Below are positions 8,135 through 17,266 of a stretch of DNA of 20,358 nucleotides, piece by piece. A model generated the notes under the pieces. The model ran no database searches. It was not told the origin of the DNA and was given only the letters and a program-made list of their open reading frames with translations. The DNA is taken from NCBI GenBank assembly GCA_023128035.1, contig JAGMES010000077.1, positions 1-20,358 of the forward strand, in the 5' to 3' direction. The translations under genes were made by a program, and so were the position numbers. Each line of letters begins with the position of its first letter. Position 1 is the first letter of the stretch. The stretch comes from Halanaerobiales bacterium (GTDB taxonomy: Bacteria > Bacillota_F > Halanaerobiia > DY22613).

Positions 8135-10700
8135 CCCTACCCCTCCTCTTTTGTGCATTTTTACGAATATTTAATCTCCTTTGTACTCTTTGTTGTAAAA
8201 TTGATAAGGATTTTTTTCCTTCTTCGAGATGATTAGCTAATTTCTCAATACTAGGGTACTCAAACAAAATTGCGATAGCTAAATCTATATCTAACTTTTC
8301 GGAAAGCTGATTTTGAACCTGCATCAAATATAATGAATCTCCACCTACATCAAAGAAGTTATCTTTTAATCCTACCTCACGTCCTAAAACTGACTGCCAA
8401 ATATATTTTATTTTTTCCTCTAATGACATTTCTTTTTTCAGCAATTTTCTATCCTCATTCACAGCTTCTTTGTTTCTATTTTCTGTAATATCTATTAATG
8501 CATTTCTATCTATCTTCCCGTGTGGTGTAACCGAAAATTCCTCAATTTGAACAATTCTACTTGGAATCATATACTCAGGAAGTTTCTGCCTCATAAAATT
8601 TCTTATTTCATCTACTGATACCTCTTTAATAGCTGTATAATATACTGCCATTCGCTTATTATTTATTTGATCTTGATAAACTACAACTTCACACTCTAAA
8701 ACATCTTGATGAGATTTTATAACTAGTTCAATTTCTGCTAATTCAATTCGAAATCCCCTAATTTTCACCTGTGAATCTAAACGCCCTTGAAAATCAATCA
8801 TTCCATTGGTCATCCAACGTCCTAAATCACCAGATTTATATAGGAGAGAAGAGTTATCCTCATCAAATGGGTTGGGAATAAAAGCCTTTTTGGTGTTTTC
8901 TTCTTGTTTCCAATAGCCTTTAGCAAGTCCAGCTCCTCCAAGATAAATTTCTCCCACTACACCAATTGGTACAGGACGCATCTCTTTATCCAAGATATAA
9001 ACACTAGAATTAGCAATTGGTGGACCTAGTGGAATTGATCTAGCCCCCTCCGGTAAAGAATTAAAACGATGACAACAAGAAAATGTTGTATTCTCCGTTG
9101 GCCCATATCCATTTACCAGAGTATTTTCTGGAACGACTTCTAATGCTTTTTTAATATGGGGTAAACTTAATGCCTCTCCACCAACAATTAGATTAGTAAA
9201 TGATTTTAGAGATTCGGGTTTTGAATCAACTACTTGATTGAATAAAGTACTTGTAAAAAACATTGAAGTAATATTGTATTTTTGAATTGTCTCTGCTAAC
9301 GATGTAACTGAAAGCACTCTTTCTTTCTCAGCAATAACCAGTCGTCCTCCATTTAACAGAGCACCCCAAATTTCAAAAGTTGCTGCATCAAATGTAATTG
9401 CGGCAATCTGTAGGAAATTATCATTTTCAGTTAAATTCACATAATTCGTATTCTTTACTAATCTTACTACCCCACGGTGGGCTACAACAATCCCCTTAGG
9501 ATTGCCCGTTGTACCTGAAGTATAATTAATATAAGCAGCATCATCAGAACTAGTAATCACATTTAAGTTATCTTTATTTATAATGTTAATAGATTCTGGT
9601 AATTGACTCAAGTCAATTATCGAAGATGAATAATTTTTTAATTTATCCAATAATAAGTGTTGGCTAATTACTACACTAGGCTCCATACATTTAAGCATAT
9701 AATCAATGCGTTCTTGAGGATAATCCGCATCTATTGGTGCATAGCATCCTCCAGCTTTAAGTATAGCTAATATACTTACTATCATTAGTGGGCTTCTATC
9801 TAACATCAAACCAACAAACTGGTTTGGCATCACACCAGTTTGGAGAAGTACCCGGGCCAATTGATTAGCCTGGTCATTCAACTCACTATAAGTCATTACC
9901 TGATCTTTAAATATAATCGCCGATTTATCTCCACGTCTGACTACTTGCTCTTCAAATATTTCTTGAATGCTTTTGTCAGCTGGATAATCTGTAGCTGTAT
10001 CATTAAACTTATTTAATATCTGGCCCCTCTCTTCTTCACTCATTATCTCTAGTTCCTGTATAGTTGCTGTTGGTGAATTCATGAAGGACTTTAGTAACTG
10101 TTGAAAATGAGTTAGAATACTCTTTGCAGTAATTTGATTAACAGATCCCTGTGCCGCTGCGAAAATACGCAAAGTTTCAACATATTCTATTCCAATTACT
10201 AAAAAAGCCCCAGTATCTGCGGCAATTTTTTTAACTTTACCTTTAGTTAAAATATCATTTTTCAAACTTACAACCAATACTGTATTAAACTTAAATTCCG
10301 CATCATGTATCTTATTAAATCCTTGTTCAATTTGTTGAAAATATTCTTTTTGATCTAGTTCTTCATTAACATTGTATATTACAGGTAGCAAGGAATATAA
10401 ATCGTCCTTTGGATTTTCTACCATAAAAGTAGCAAAAAAGATTTGCTTTAAATAACTATAGCGACTTAATAAAAGTGCCCAGACTCCTTGTAACACAACA
10501 TAAGGTTTAAGATCATATCTGGAAGCAATATCATCTACATTCAATGAAATATCTTCATAAAACAGCTCTAAATCGTTATCCTTATTATGGACTTCATTTT
10601 TCTCCCAGCTATATAGCATAGGGAGTTCAGGAAGACTTTCGATGCCTTCCTGATAATCTTTCCAAAAACTTCTTTTTAATTTTTTTGGTGAATATATCAA
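8127..10700 (-). CDS. NRPS with truncated C domain, A (Val-like), PCP
   Basis: This 857-residue protein opens with about 220 residues resembling the C-terminal lobe of a condensation domain (FWKDYQEGI, then VVLQGVWALLLSRYS). The N-terminal lobe with the HHxxxDG active site is absent, so it should not form peptide bonds. A complete A domain follows (TSGTTGNPKG near 395, TFDAATFEIW, NGYGPTE, YKSGDLG, GRLDSQVKIRGFRIE), then a PCP (DVGGDSLYL, Ser near 788) and a very basic tail ending KRRGRDD. The by-eye specificity code is D-A-F-F-I-G-G-T-F-(K), one residue from the classical Val code DAFWIGGTFK, so Val or a similar branched residue is likely. Such half-C remnants fit a loading module. The start is a TTG at 10700 preceded by GGGAGG at 7 nt. 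The gene follows the PKS by 50 bp and overlaps the nucleotidyltransferase start by 8 bp. Confidence 0.95.
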   Translation of the reverse strand: MIYSPKKLKRSFWKDYQEGIESLPELPMLYSWEKNEVHNKDNDLELFYEDISLNVDDIASRYDLKPYVVLQGVWALLLSRYSYLKQIFFATFMVENPKDDLYSLLPVIYNVNEELDQKEYFQQIEQGFNKIHDAEFKFNTVLVVSLKNDILTKGKVKKIAADTGAFLVIGIEYVETLRIFAAAQGSVNQITAKSILTHFQQLLKSFMNSPTATIQELEIMSEEERGQILNKFNDTATDYPADKSIQEIFEEQVVRRGDKSAIIFKDQVMTYSELNDQANQLARVLLQTGVMPNQFVGLMLDRSPLMIVSILAILKAGGCYAPIDADYPQERIDYMLKCMEPSVVISQHLLLDKLKNYSSSIIDLSQLPESINIINKDNLNVITSSDDAAYINYTSGTTGNPKGIVVAHRGVVRLVKNTNYVNLTENDNFLQIAAITFDAATFEIWGALLNGGRLVIAEKERVLSVTSLAETIQKYNITSMFFTSTLFNQVVDSKPESLKSFTNLIVGGEALSLPHIKKALEVVPENTLVNGYGPTENTTFSCCHRFNSLPEGARSIPLGPPIANSSVYILDKEMRPVPIGVVGEIYLGGAGLAKGYWKQEENTKKAFIPNPFDEDNSSLLYKSGDLGRWMTNGMIDFQGRLDSQVKIRGFRIELAEIELVIKSHQDVLECEVVVYQDQINNKRMAVYYTAIKEVSVDEIRNFMRQKLPEYMIPSRIVQIEEFSVTPHGKIDRNALIDITENRNKEAVNEDRKLLKKEMSLEEKIKYIWQSVLGREVGLKDNFFDVGGDSLYLMQVQNQLSEKLDIDLAIAILFEYPSIEKLANHLEEGKKSLSILQQRVQRRLNIRKNAQKRRGRDD
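8141..8148 (-). promoter_or_regulatory. RBS that sets the nucleotidyltransferase start
   Basis: GAGGAGGG on the minus strand lies 6 nt before the ATG at 8134 and inside the last codons of the upstream NRPS gene. The upstream ATG at 8158 has no comparable site. Confidence 0.8.
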
Positions 10701-10707
10701 TGTGTTT

Positions 10708-10713
10708 CCTCCC
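10708..10713 (-). promoter_or_regulatory. RBS for a TTG-started NRPS gene
   Basis: GGGAGG on the minus strand lies 7 nt before TTG at 10698-10700. The site supports a TTG start just ahead of the first conserved residues (FWKDY). Confidence 0.7.
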
Positions 10714-10750
10714 TATCTACATTTATTCAAGGTTTAATCAGTCATCTAGT

Positions 10751-13700
10751 TTACCCCATAGCCTTAAAGTTCTTTGCGCCCTCTGGTACGCCTGACTTTT
10801 TATATTCACTCTCACTGATAATAATTATCGCAATATCATCATCAATATCTAATTCATATTGATAATGCTTCTCCTGTTCACCAGAACCAGTAACTGTTTT
10901 CTCCTCTATTAAATCTACACATAGTTCTGACAATTTTTTTTGCGTTAATGCCTGAAACCCTCTATCTAATGGAATCTTAATACCAAATTCATTTTCAACA
11001 TCAGAAATAAGATGTAATACCTCTAGAGAGGTTCCTCCTAAGCTGAAGAAATCGTCATCTGCCATAAACACTACATCTTTAAAGAACTGCCTAAATATAT
11101 CACTAACTGCCTTTTCAACATTATCAGTATCTAATGCTCCCTCTTCTTGGAAAGTACCTATTTTACTAGAATCCGTTGAACTTTTAAAAGCTTTTTTTAC
11201 ATCAGCAATACGATCAAATAAAGAAACCGTACATAATACAACACGACTGGTATTTAAGGAAATTATACGTGAAAAAGCCACCTTTCCTTCCTCAGGACCT
11301 ATAGCTAAATCAGATAAAGCTGCACCAAATTCAGCTTTTTGGAAAGGAAATTGCCAAGTATCCCAGTTAACACTTATCCATGGTTGTAAAGCTTGAGTAC
11401 GTTGATAATCTACAAATGCATCCATAAAACGATTGGCAGATGCATATGCTGCATAGGTAATTCCCCCAAGAATCGGAGATAAACTTGAACAGGTGAGTAC
11501 AAAGTCTAACGATAATTCGTCTTCTAATAGCTCTGCTAATAATAATGAACCCTGAACCTTCGCTTTTAATACATAATTTACTATATCAGGAGTCATTTCA
11601 CGAATAAATTTAAAATCCTTACTATTTGCAGAACCTGCGGCATGAACCACACCATGAATATCTCCAAAAGTCTCATGAACTTCTTCTAGTAATTTTTCCA
11701 TTGCATACCTATCTGTAACATCTGCTTTACCTATCATAACCTCTGCTCCGGCTTTTCGCATTTTACTAATCTTTTCAAAACAATATTTCATACCTGGATC
11801 ATCGTAATTAGACCAACTCTCTTCTGGTGGTAAGCCTGAACGACTAACAAGAACTAAATTAGCCTGACAGGATTCAGCTAAATATAATGCAAGGTTTAAG
11901 CCAATTTTCCCCAATCCACCTGTAAGTATATAAGTACCTCTCTCCCGGATTAAGACTGACTCTTTTTGGTCAGGGATACGCATCTTATCATACCCAGATA
12001 CCAGTCGAACAGAACCACGATAGGCCACCTCTTCATCTTTTGAGTTATATACTAATTCATTTAGAAATTGTTCTGTATGAAGTTTGTACTCATCACCTTT
12101 AATATGGCTAAAATCCACACATTGAAGGGATATTTGAGAGTACTCCTGAGGAATAACTTTACATAGTCCAAAAATTGATGATTTCCCTACATCCCACTTT
12201 TGATTAGGACCTTTAACTGTTTGGGCATCTGCTGTTACTACCCAAATTTTTAAAGGTTTATTGATATCCCCAAGGACTTGTGTAAGAAATAATAAGCTCA
12301 TAAATCCTTTCATATGATTCTTATCCCATTCTTCTGCTTTAGGTATAGCAGAATTTAAAGATGTATAATTCCACATATGGATAACACCATTAATAGCCTG
12401 TTCTTTGTTAATTGTCTCAACTAGAAGACGATAATCTTCAATTTGAGTATGATTAATACGGTATGTAGTTTCATCTATCTGCTCAAATTCTTTACCTGGA
12501 AGGACTTTTATTATAGATATCTCCGCTTTTGTTAGATTATCTTCGAGTTCTTTACTGAATTTATCTAATTCTGTGAATAGAAGAAAGTGCTGCTTCTCAT
12601 ATTTTTCTATACTTTCATTTTTATTACAGTATATGGTAGAACGTTTCCAAGTTGGGAAGAAAAACCAATCAGTTATCTCATTTTCTCTATTTATATCACT
12701 CAGAGAATCTGACCGACGACCCTGGGTTTTATTAAGAGAAGACTCATACCAATATCTTTGCTGTTCAAAGGGGTACGTCGGTAATGATATACGTTTCCTA
12801 TCTTCTCCTTCGTAAAATTCCATCCAATCTACTTTTTTATTATCAAGCCATTTTCTCACTAAGAGTTTTAATTCATCACTAATTTTAGCCTCTGTTATCC
12901 ATAGGTTGTTAGTATCATTATTACTTCCCAATGCAGCTAACAGCTCATCATAATTAGTTACAATAGCTGCCCAACGATACTCCATCTCCTTTCGCCCTAT
13001 ATTTAAAGTATAAGCTACATCAGCTAAGTTCAATTTTTTATTATTTTTTATATGATTGTACAACTGGTTTTTTTGTTTCTCAAGAGTATCCGGAGTTCGT
13101 GCAGATAGATTAATAATTACTAGCCGATCAGTAATAGAGCTATCTGACGTATCTGGGGCTTCCTCTAAGATTATATGAGCATTTGTTCCACCTATACCAA
13201 AGGAGCTCACCGCTGCTCTTTTTGGAGCATCTTTTAACCAGGGAGTAGTTTTAGAACAAACATAAAATGGACTATCTTCAATATCTATTTCAGGGTTAAT
13301 CTTCTCAAAATGTAAAGTACCAGGAATCATTCCTTTATGAATTGATAATACAACTTTAATAAAAGCGGCAATACCAGACGCCTGGTTTAAATGTCCAATA
13401 TTACTCTTTACAGAACTTATTGCACAGAAATTATTCTTGTCAGTAAACAATCGATAAGCATGTGTCAATGCTTTTACTTCAATTGGATCACCTAACGGTG
13501 TAGCAGATGCATGAGCTTCTACATATTTAATTGATTCTGCTGGCACATCTGCAATTCCAAGTGCCGTTGCAATTACTTCTGCCTGACCTAAAATAGCAGG
13601 TGCAGTGTACCCAGCTTTATTATTACCATCATTATTGAGAGCTGAGCCTTTAATAACGGCATAAATAGAATCACCATCAGCTAATGCGTCTTCTAATCTT

Positions 13701-14416
13701 TTTAAAACAACAACTCCTACTCCATCGCCATCTACCTGTCCATTACTCTTATGATCAAAAGGTCTACAATAACCATTAGGGGAGAAGATCATACCCTTTT
13801 GATAATAATATCCATCCTGTTGGGTGAGATCTATATAAGATCCACCTGCTAGGGCTATATCACTATTTCCCGACAAAAGACTTTGACAGGCCATATGTAC
13901 TGAAACTAGTGATGAAGAGCAAGCTGTTTGAATATTAATACTTTCTCCCCGTAAGTTAAATTTATAGGCTACTCTTGTTGGTAAAAAGTCAGAAGCATTA
14001 GTAATATAATGTTGAAACCTTTCAGCTGGTGTCTTTGCTTCTTCTGGAGAAAGATATGTATTTCTCCCTGAAGAAGCATATATGGAAATAATTCCATCAT
14101 ATCTGTCAGTATCATACCCTGCATCTTCGATTGCATGCCAAGCACATTCCATGAAAAGACGGTGTTGTGGGTCTAATAACTCAGCTTCATAATTTGAAAA
14201 CCCAAAGAAGGAGGCATCAAATTTATCTATATTATTCAATCTCCCTCGTGCTCTTATTTTTTGAGGTCCAGAATGCTGCTGTTCTGCCTCCTTTTTTTCG
14301 TCTTCCCAACGGGTAATACAGTCTACACCATTATTTAAATTATTCCAATACTGATCAATATTATCTGCCTTTGGAAACTTTCCTGCAGTTCCTATAACTG
14401 CAATATTATTCTCCAT
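10751..14416 (-). CDS. AT-less PKS module, KS-KR-ACP
   Basis: This 1221-residue protein begins with a ketosynthase with an intact triad: C166 (QTACSSSL), H302 (EAHASATPLGDPIE, normally EAHGTGT) and H342 (KSNIGHLNQASG). After the KS, the KS-AT linker remains (LADVAYTLNIGRKEMEYR, about 464-481) and so does the post-AT linker (LPTYPFEQQRYWYE, about 545-558), but no AT lies between them. A ketoreductase follows, with TGGLGKIG near 829, a Ser in SSLSP and YASAN with Tyr near 990. An ACP has SLGGTSLEVL with Ser near 1128. There is no dehydratase or enoylreductase, so the product should be a beta-hydroxyacyl chain. The KR lacks an LDD motif, so its stereotype is unclear. About 45 residues trail the ACP, including the acidic-hydrophobic stretch DIDDDIAIIIISESE. 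Its start overlaps the stop of the separate acyltransferase gene by 11 bp, which strongly suggests the two work together. Confidence 0.96.
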   Translation of the reverse strand: MENNIAVIGTAGKFPKADNIDQYWNNLNNGVDCITRWEDEKKEAEQQHSGPQKIRARGRLNNIDKFDASFFGFSNYEAELLDPQHRLFMECAWHAIEDAGYDTDRYDGIISIYASSGRNTYLSPEEAKTPAERFQHYITNASDFLPTRVAYKFNLRGESINIQTACSSSLVSVHMACQSLLSGNSDIALAGGSYIDLTQQDGYYYQKGMIFSPNGYCRPFDHKSNGQVDGDGVGVVVLKRLEDALADGDSIYAVIKGSALNNDGNNKAGYTAPAILGQAEVIATALGIADVPAESIKYVEAHASATPLGDPIEVKALTHAYRLFTDKNNFCAISSVKSNIGHLNQASGIAAFIKVVLSIHKGMIPGTLHFEKINPEIDIEDSPFYVCSKTTPWLKDAPKRAAVSSFGIGGTNAHIILEEAPDTSDSSITDRLVIINLSARTPDTLEKQKNQLYNHIKNNKKLNLADVAYTLNIGRKEMEYRWAAIVTNYDELLAALGSNNDTNNLWITEAKISDELKLLVRKWLDNKKVDWMEFYEGEDRKRISLPTYPFEQQRYWYESSLNKTQGRRSDSLSDINRENEITDWFFFPTWKRSTIYCNKNESIEKYEKQHFLLFTELDKFSKELEDNLTKAEISIIKVLPGKEFEQIDETTYRINHTQIEDYRLLVETINKEQAINGVIHMWNYTSLNSAIPKAEEWDKNHMKGFMSLLFLTQVLGDINKPLKIWVVTADAQTVKGPNQKWDVGKSSIFGLCKVIPQEYSQISLQCVDFSHIKGDEYKLHTEQFLNELVYNSKDEEVAYRGSVRLVSGYDKMRIPDQKESVLIRERGTYILTGGLGKIGLNLALYLAESCQANLVLVSRSGLPPEESWSNYDDPGMKYCFEKISKMRKAGAEVMIGKADVTDRYAMEKLLEEVHETFGDIHGVVHAAGSANSKDFKFIREMTPDIVNYVLKAKVQGSLLLAELLEDELSLDFVLTCSSLSPILGGITYAAYASANRFMDAFVDYQRTQALQPWISVNWDTWQFPFQKAEFGAALSDLAIGPEEGKVAFSRIISLNTSRVVLCTVSLFDRIADVKKAFKSSTDSSKIGTFQEEGALDTDNVEKAVSDIFRQFFKDVVFMADDDFFSLGGTSLEVLHLISDVENEFGIKIPLDRGFQALTQKKLSELCVDLIEEKTVTGSGEQEKHYQYELDIDDDIAIIIISESEYKKSGVPEGAKNFKAMG

Positions 14417-15368
14417 AATCCTCTACCTTTCTTCTTACTTGTTTAATCTCTTCTTTTAAAGATTCAAGTGTAAAATCGTCACAAACACTTATTACATTAG
14501 CATTTCTATCTATGCCCTTTACTAAGCTGGTTAAGATGCGACCAGGACCAATCTCAATAAATAAGTCGCATCCAGCATTTATACTAGTTTTAACCGCTTT
14601 TTCCCAGACTACTGGTTTTGTTATCTGGTTTTTTAATAAATTATAATAATTGTCAATATCCTCTACAAAATCTCCTGTTATACTTGAAACCATCTTTATC
14701 TCTGGTGCTCTAAAGGTTACACTATTAAGAATATTTTTCAACTCTGCTTGAGCTAACTCCATTAGTGGGGAATGGCTGGCCCCTTTAACAGAAATGGTGT
14801 CTGCAATAACACGAAACTCCCGAGCGCGATTTACAACTTCCTCTACAGCATATTTATTTCCCGAGACAACACTCTGGTTTGGTCCATTATAATTCGCAAT
14901 TTTAACTTCCCCAAAAATCATTGATACTTCCTTACAAATCATCTCAACCTTATCATAATTCATACCAAGTATTGAGGCCATTGCACCTGGAGTTAGTTCA
15001 TTACTTTTTTCCATTAGTCGGCCTCGCTCTAGGAGTAATTGTAACCCCTCTTCCCAAGCAAGTGCTCCTGCTGTTACTAAGGCACTATATTCTCCTAGGC
15101 TGTGTCCCATAACAACCCAGGGTTCAATATCATTTTCAATTAAATAGTGTGCTATAGAAGTACTTATTGAATACAACGAGAGTTGTGCGGTTACATAGTC
15201 ATCCAATTCTTTTTTCGAAGCATCAGCAATTATATATGGCATATCAATACCTGTAATATTTTTAACCTTATTAATTCTTTCTTTAAAAAATTGATTAGAT
15301 TGATAAAGATTTTTTCCCATTCCAACCATCTGACTACCTTGTCCTGGAAACATAAACACTGTACGCAA
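14406..15368 (-). CDS. Free-standing malonyl-type acyltransferase (trans-AT)
   Basis: This 320-residue FabD-like acyltransferase carries FPGQGSQ at 7-13, nucleophile S90 in GHSLGEYSA, R115 in ERGRLM (the Arg that binds the malonyl carboxylate in the family), NYNGPNQSVVSG and H199 in GASHSPLM. It should load an acyl extender from CoA onto the PKS ACP in trans. Cis-AT signatures are HAFH for malonyl and YASH for methylmalonyl; GASH is intermediate, so the extender is not certain. A housekeeping FabD is a weaker alternative, since the gene is fused by overlap to an AT-less PKS. The start is TTG at 15368, giving MRTVFMFPGQGSQ, with GGAGTG 7 nt upstream; the next in-frame ATG would cut into the conserved N-terminal strand. 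Confidence 0.94.
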   Translation of the reverse strand: MRTVFMFPGQGSQMVGMGKNLYQSNQFFKERINKVKNITGIDMPYIIADASKKELDDYVTAQLSLYSISTSIAHYLIENDIEPWVVMGHSLGEYSALVTAGALAWEEGLQLLLERGRLMEKSNELTPGAMASILGMNYDKVEMICKEVSMIFGEVKIANYNGPNQSVVSGNKYAVEEVVNRAREFRVIADTISVKGASHSPLMELAQAELKNILNSVTFRAPEIKMVSSITGDFVEDIDNYYNLLKNQITKPVVWEKAVKTSINAGCDLFIEIGPGRILTSLVKGIDRNANVISVCDDFTLESLKEEIKQVRRKVEDYGE

Positions 15369-15375
15369 TTAGTTT

Positions 15376-15381
15376 CACTCC
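15376..15381 (-). promoter_or_regulatory. RBS for a TTG-started acyltransferase gene
   Basis: GGAGTG on the minus strand lies 7 nt before TTG at 15366-15368 and supports the unusual start codon. Confidence 0.6.
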
Positions 15382-15398
15382 AAACTATTTTAATAAAA

Positions 15399-15644
15399 TT
15401 ACTTAACGTTAACTTCTTGTTTCTTATTAATCAAATCTAACATCGCATTTACTGAACAAAAGTTATTTAAGGATAAATCTTCATTTCCAATACTTATATC
15501 AAATGTACTCTCTAAAAACATAACCAACTGCATGGCAAATAAAGAATTAACTATACCTGAACGAAAAATATCATCATCGTCCTTTAAATCATCAACATCT
15601 CTATATTCTAAAATAAACTCTCTAATCTTCTCTCGATTTTCCAT
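15399..15644 (-). CDS. Free acyl carrier protein, glyceryl/methoxymalonyl type
   Basis: This 81-residue acidic protein has the size and pattern of a discrete ACP. The stretch SGIVNSLFAMQLVMFLE contains the likely phosphopantetheine Ser34. This N-S-L-F-A-M-Q-L form, instead of G-G-D/H-S, is the pattern I recall for the FkbJ-type ACPs that receive glyceryl groups from FkbH-type enzymes. An FkbH-like gene lies four genes upstream in the same operon, so the pair probably makes glyceryl-S-ACP. The start is ATG at 15644 with AGAGAGG 7 nt upstream. It sits between the exporter and the acyltransferase, with gaps of 18 and 30 bp. Confidence 0.9.
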   Translation of the reverse strand: MENREKIREFILEYRDVDDLKDDDDIFRSGIVNSLFAMQLVMFLESTFDISIGNEDLSLNNFCSVNAMLDLINKKQEVNVK

Positions 15645-15662
15645 TTTAATACCTCTCTTCTT

Positions 15663-16457
15663 TTACATATTAACATTAAACAAATTACCAGACTCGTAAC
15701 GCCTTAAACCACGGTTAAATATAACTCTTGAAAGAATAATAATAAAGATTGTATATGCTGCTAACAACAACAGATTCCAGCTTTTTAAATCTCTAATTAT
15801 CTCAACAGGGATCGAGGAGATAAACCCTGCAGGAACTATAGTAAATAATATAAAGCGGACACTACCAACAAATATCTGGTTTGGATATAGTGAAAATGTT
15901 AAAACAGCATTAATTGCCTGTTCTGATAATACTTTTGCTCTCTTAGTCCAAAAAGCTATACTTCCCACTATTGATACATATGCAACCATAATTCCAGCAA
16001 CTAAAAATGAGCATGATATCCAGAGAATAAATGATTGCAAACTAACATTTCCTGAAATGAAAAACATGAGCACACCAAATATAATATCGCCAATGGCAGC
16101 CACAGAGGTGCGTGATGCTAAAGAATAGAGCATTACATCCCGCGGTAAAACCAGATAATAGTCAAGCTGTCCCTCTTCAATTAAATGTGACAATCGATTT
16201 CCATTTCCAAAAAAGGTAAATGCCAGTCCAAATCCAACAGTAACAACAGAGAATAATAATAAAATATCTTGAAAAGCCCATCCTTTTATCTGATTAAAAC
16301 GTTCGAAAAAGAGTACCCAAAATACGAAATAAAAGGCGTTATTAATTATCATCATAATTGCTTGGGTTAAAAAATTAACTCTGTATTCCATAGCAGAGGC
16401 TAAGTTTAAACGCCAAACATGGGCTAAAAACCTGAGTTCTGATTTAATAAATCTCAT
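15663..16457 (-). CDS. ABC-2 type exporter permease (second of two)
   Basis: This 264-residue integral membrane protein has about six hydrophobic spans (for example near 28-50, 63-82, 110-133, 141-167, 196-220 and 231-246). It resembles the ABC-2 permease family PF06182: it has the LSHLIEEGQLDYYLVLPRD region after the second span and the RRYESGN end. With the other permease and the ATPase it should form an export complex in the cytoplasmic membrane, probably for the peptide-polyketide product as secretion or self-protection. It starts 5 nt after the stop of the other permease, and its GGAGG site overlaps the end of that gene. The substrate is inferred from location only. Confidence 0.9.
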   Translation of the reverse strand: MRFIKSELRFLAHVWRLNLASAMEYRVNFLTQAIMMIINNAFYFVFWVLFFERFNQIKGWAFQDILLLFSVVTVGFGLAFTFFGNGNRLSHLIEEGQLDYYLVLPRDVMLYSLASRTSVAAIGDIIFGVLMFFISGNVSLQSFILWISCSFLVAGIMVAYVSIVGSIAFWTKRAKVLSEQAINAVLTFSLYPNQIFVGSVRFILFTIVPAGFISSIPVEIIRDLKSWNLLLLAAYTIFIIILSRVIFNRGLRRYESGNLFNVNM

Positions 16458-16462
16458 ATTTA

Positions 16463-17266
16463 TTAACCTCCATTAACACATAATCGACGTGTTCCATTTC
16501 TATACATGAATTCGAGAATAATTCCTAATATTAAAATCCACATTGTTTGTTGTAATACTACCTGTAGGAATCCATCTAACGAAAAATCAATAAGTAATTT
16601 TGCTGGACCATATAATACAAGGTCAAAAGGCAAGTAGTGGGTTATTTCTTGTAACCAGTTTGGGAAAAATTCAAGCGGAATAAGCAATCCACCTAGTATA
16701 AAAAGAATCTTTTGGTATATAAACAAAAAACCAGAAACATCCTCAGTATAAAAAGCCAGCAGCCCTATTAAAGATACCATACAATAGTCTAGAATAAAGG
16801 CTAATAAAATTGTTAGTAATATTGGTAGCAGAACCAATGGATGAGCAGGTAAAGGTCCTATTAACACCAATACCAACAAACTTCCTACTGCAAAATCAAT
16901 AAAAAGACGAGTCAAGCTTTCTCCAAGGCCATTAAAAAAAGTATATAGCAAATAATGATAAGGTTTCCCCAGTGTATAAGCCAATTTACCAGTAATCACT
17001 TCATTAGAGATTAAATTACCAGCTTTAATTTTACTTAATAAAATAGACTCGGTTAAAACTAAATACCATATTACCTGTGAATATGAAAGCCCTTCAAAAG
17101 AAGCATTATCCACATAAACAGCTCCCCACAACTTAATAAAGATAAAAAGCAAGACAAGCATAAATGTGGAACGATAGACAACTTCACCAATATAGGTAAA
17201 CGCATTATTAATACTTACACGTGTAATCGCCCAATATTTAATTATCTTTTTTGTTATTTTATCCAT
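16463..17266 (-). CDS. ABC-2 type exporter permease (first of two)
   Basis: This 267-residue protein has about six membrane spans and is of the same ABC-2 class as its neighbour (PF06182-like): it contains the NEVITGKLAYTLGKP segment and ends RNGTRRLCVNGG. Two unlike permeases beside one ATPase imply a heterodimeric membrane domain. I place the start at the ATG at 17266, which has GAGGA 5 nt upstream and overlaps the ATPase stop by 8 nt (ATGGATAA), in place of an upstream in-frame TTG at 17284. The tight coupling suggests balanced expression of the three exporter genes. Confidence 0.9.
   Translation of the reverse strand: MDKITKKIIKYWAITRVSINNAFTYIGEVVYRSTFMLVLLFIFIKLWGAVYVDNASFEGLSYSQVIWYLVLTESILLSKIKAGNLISNEVITGKLAYTLGKPYHYLLYTFFNGLGESLTRLFIDFAVGSLLVLVLIGPLPAHPLVLLPILLTILLAFILDYCMVSLIGLLAFYTEDVSGFLFIYQKILFILGGLLIPLEFFPNWLQEITHYLPFDLVLYGPAKLLIDFSLDGFLQVVLQQTMWILILGIILEFMYRNGTRRLCVNGG

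Noticed and set aside
8135..8158. Longer N-terminus for the nucleotidyltransferase from the ATG at 8158
   Set aside because: The extra codons are the ribosome site of the ATG at 8134 read as MHKRGGVG.
15399..15644. Free-standing NRPS peptidyl carrier protein
   Set aside because: The Ser region is N-S-L-F-A-M-Q-L, as in glyceryl-type ACPs, not G-G-H/D-S-L.
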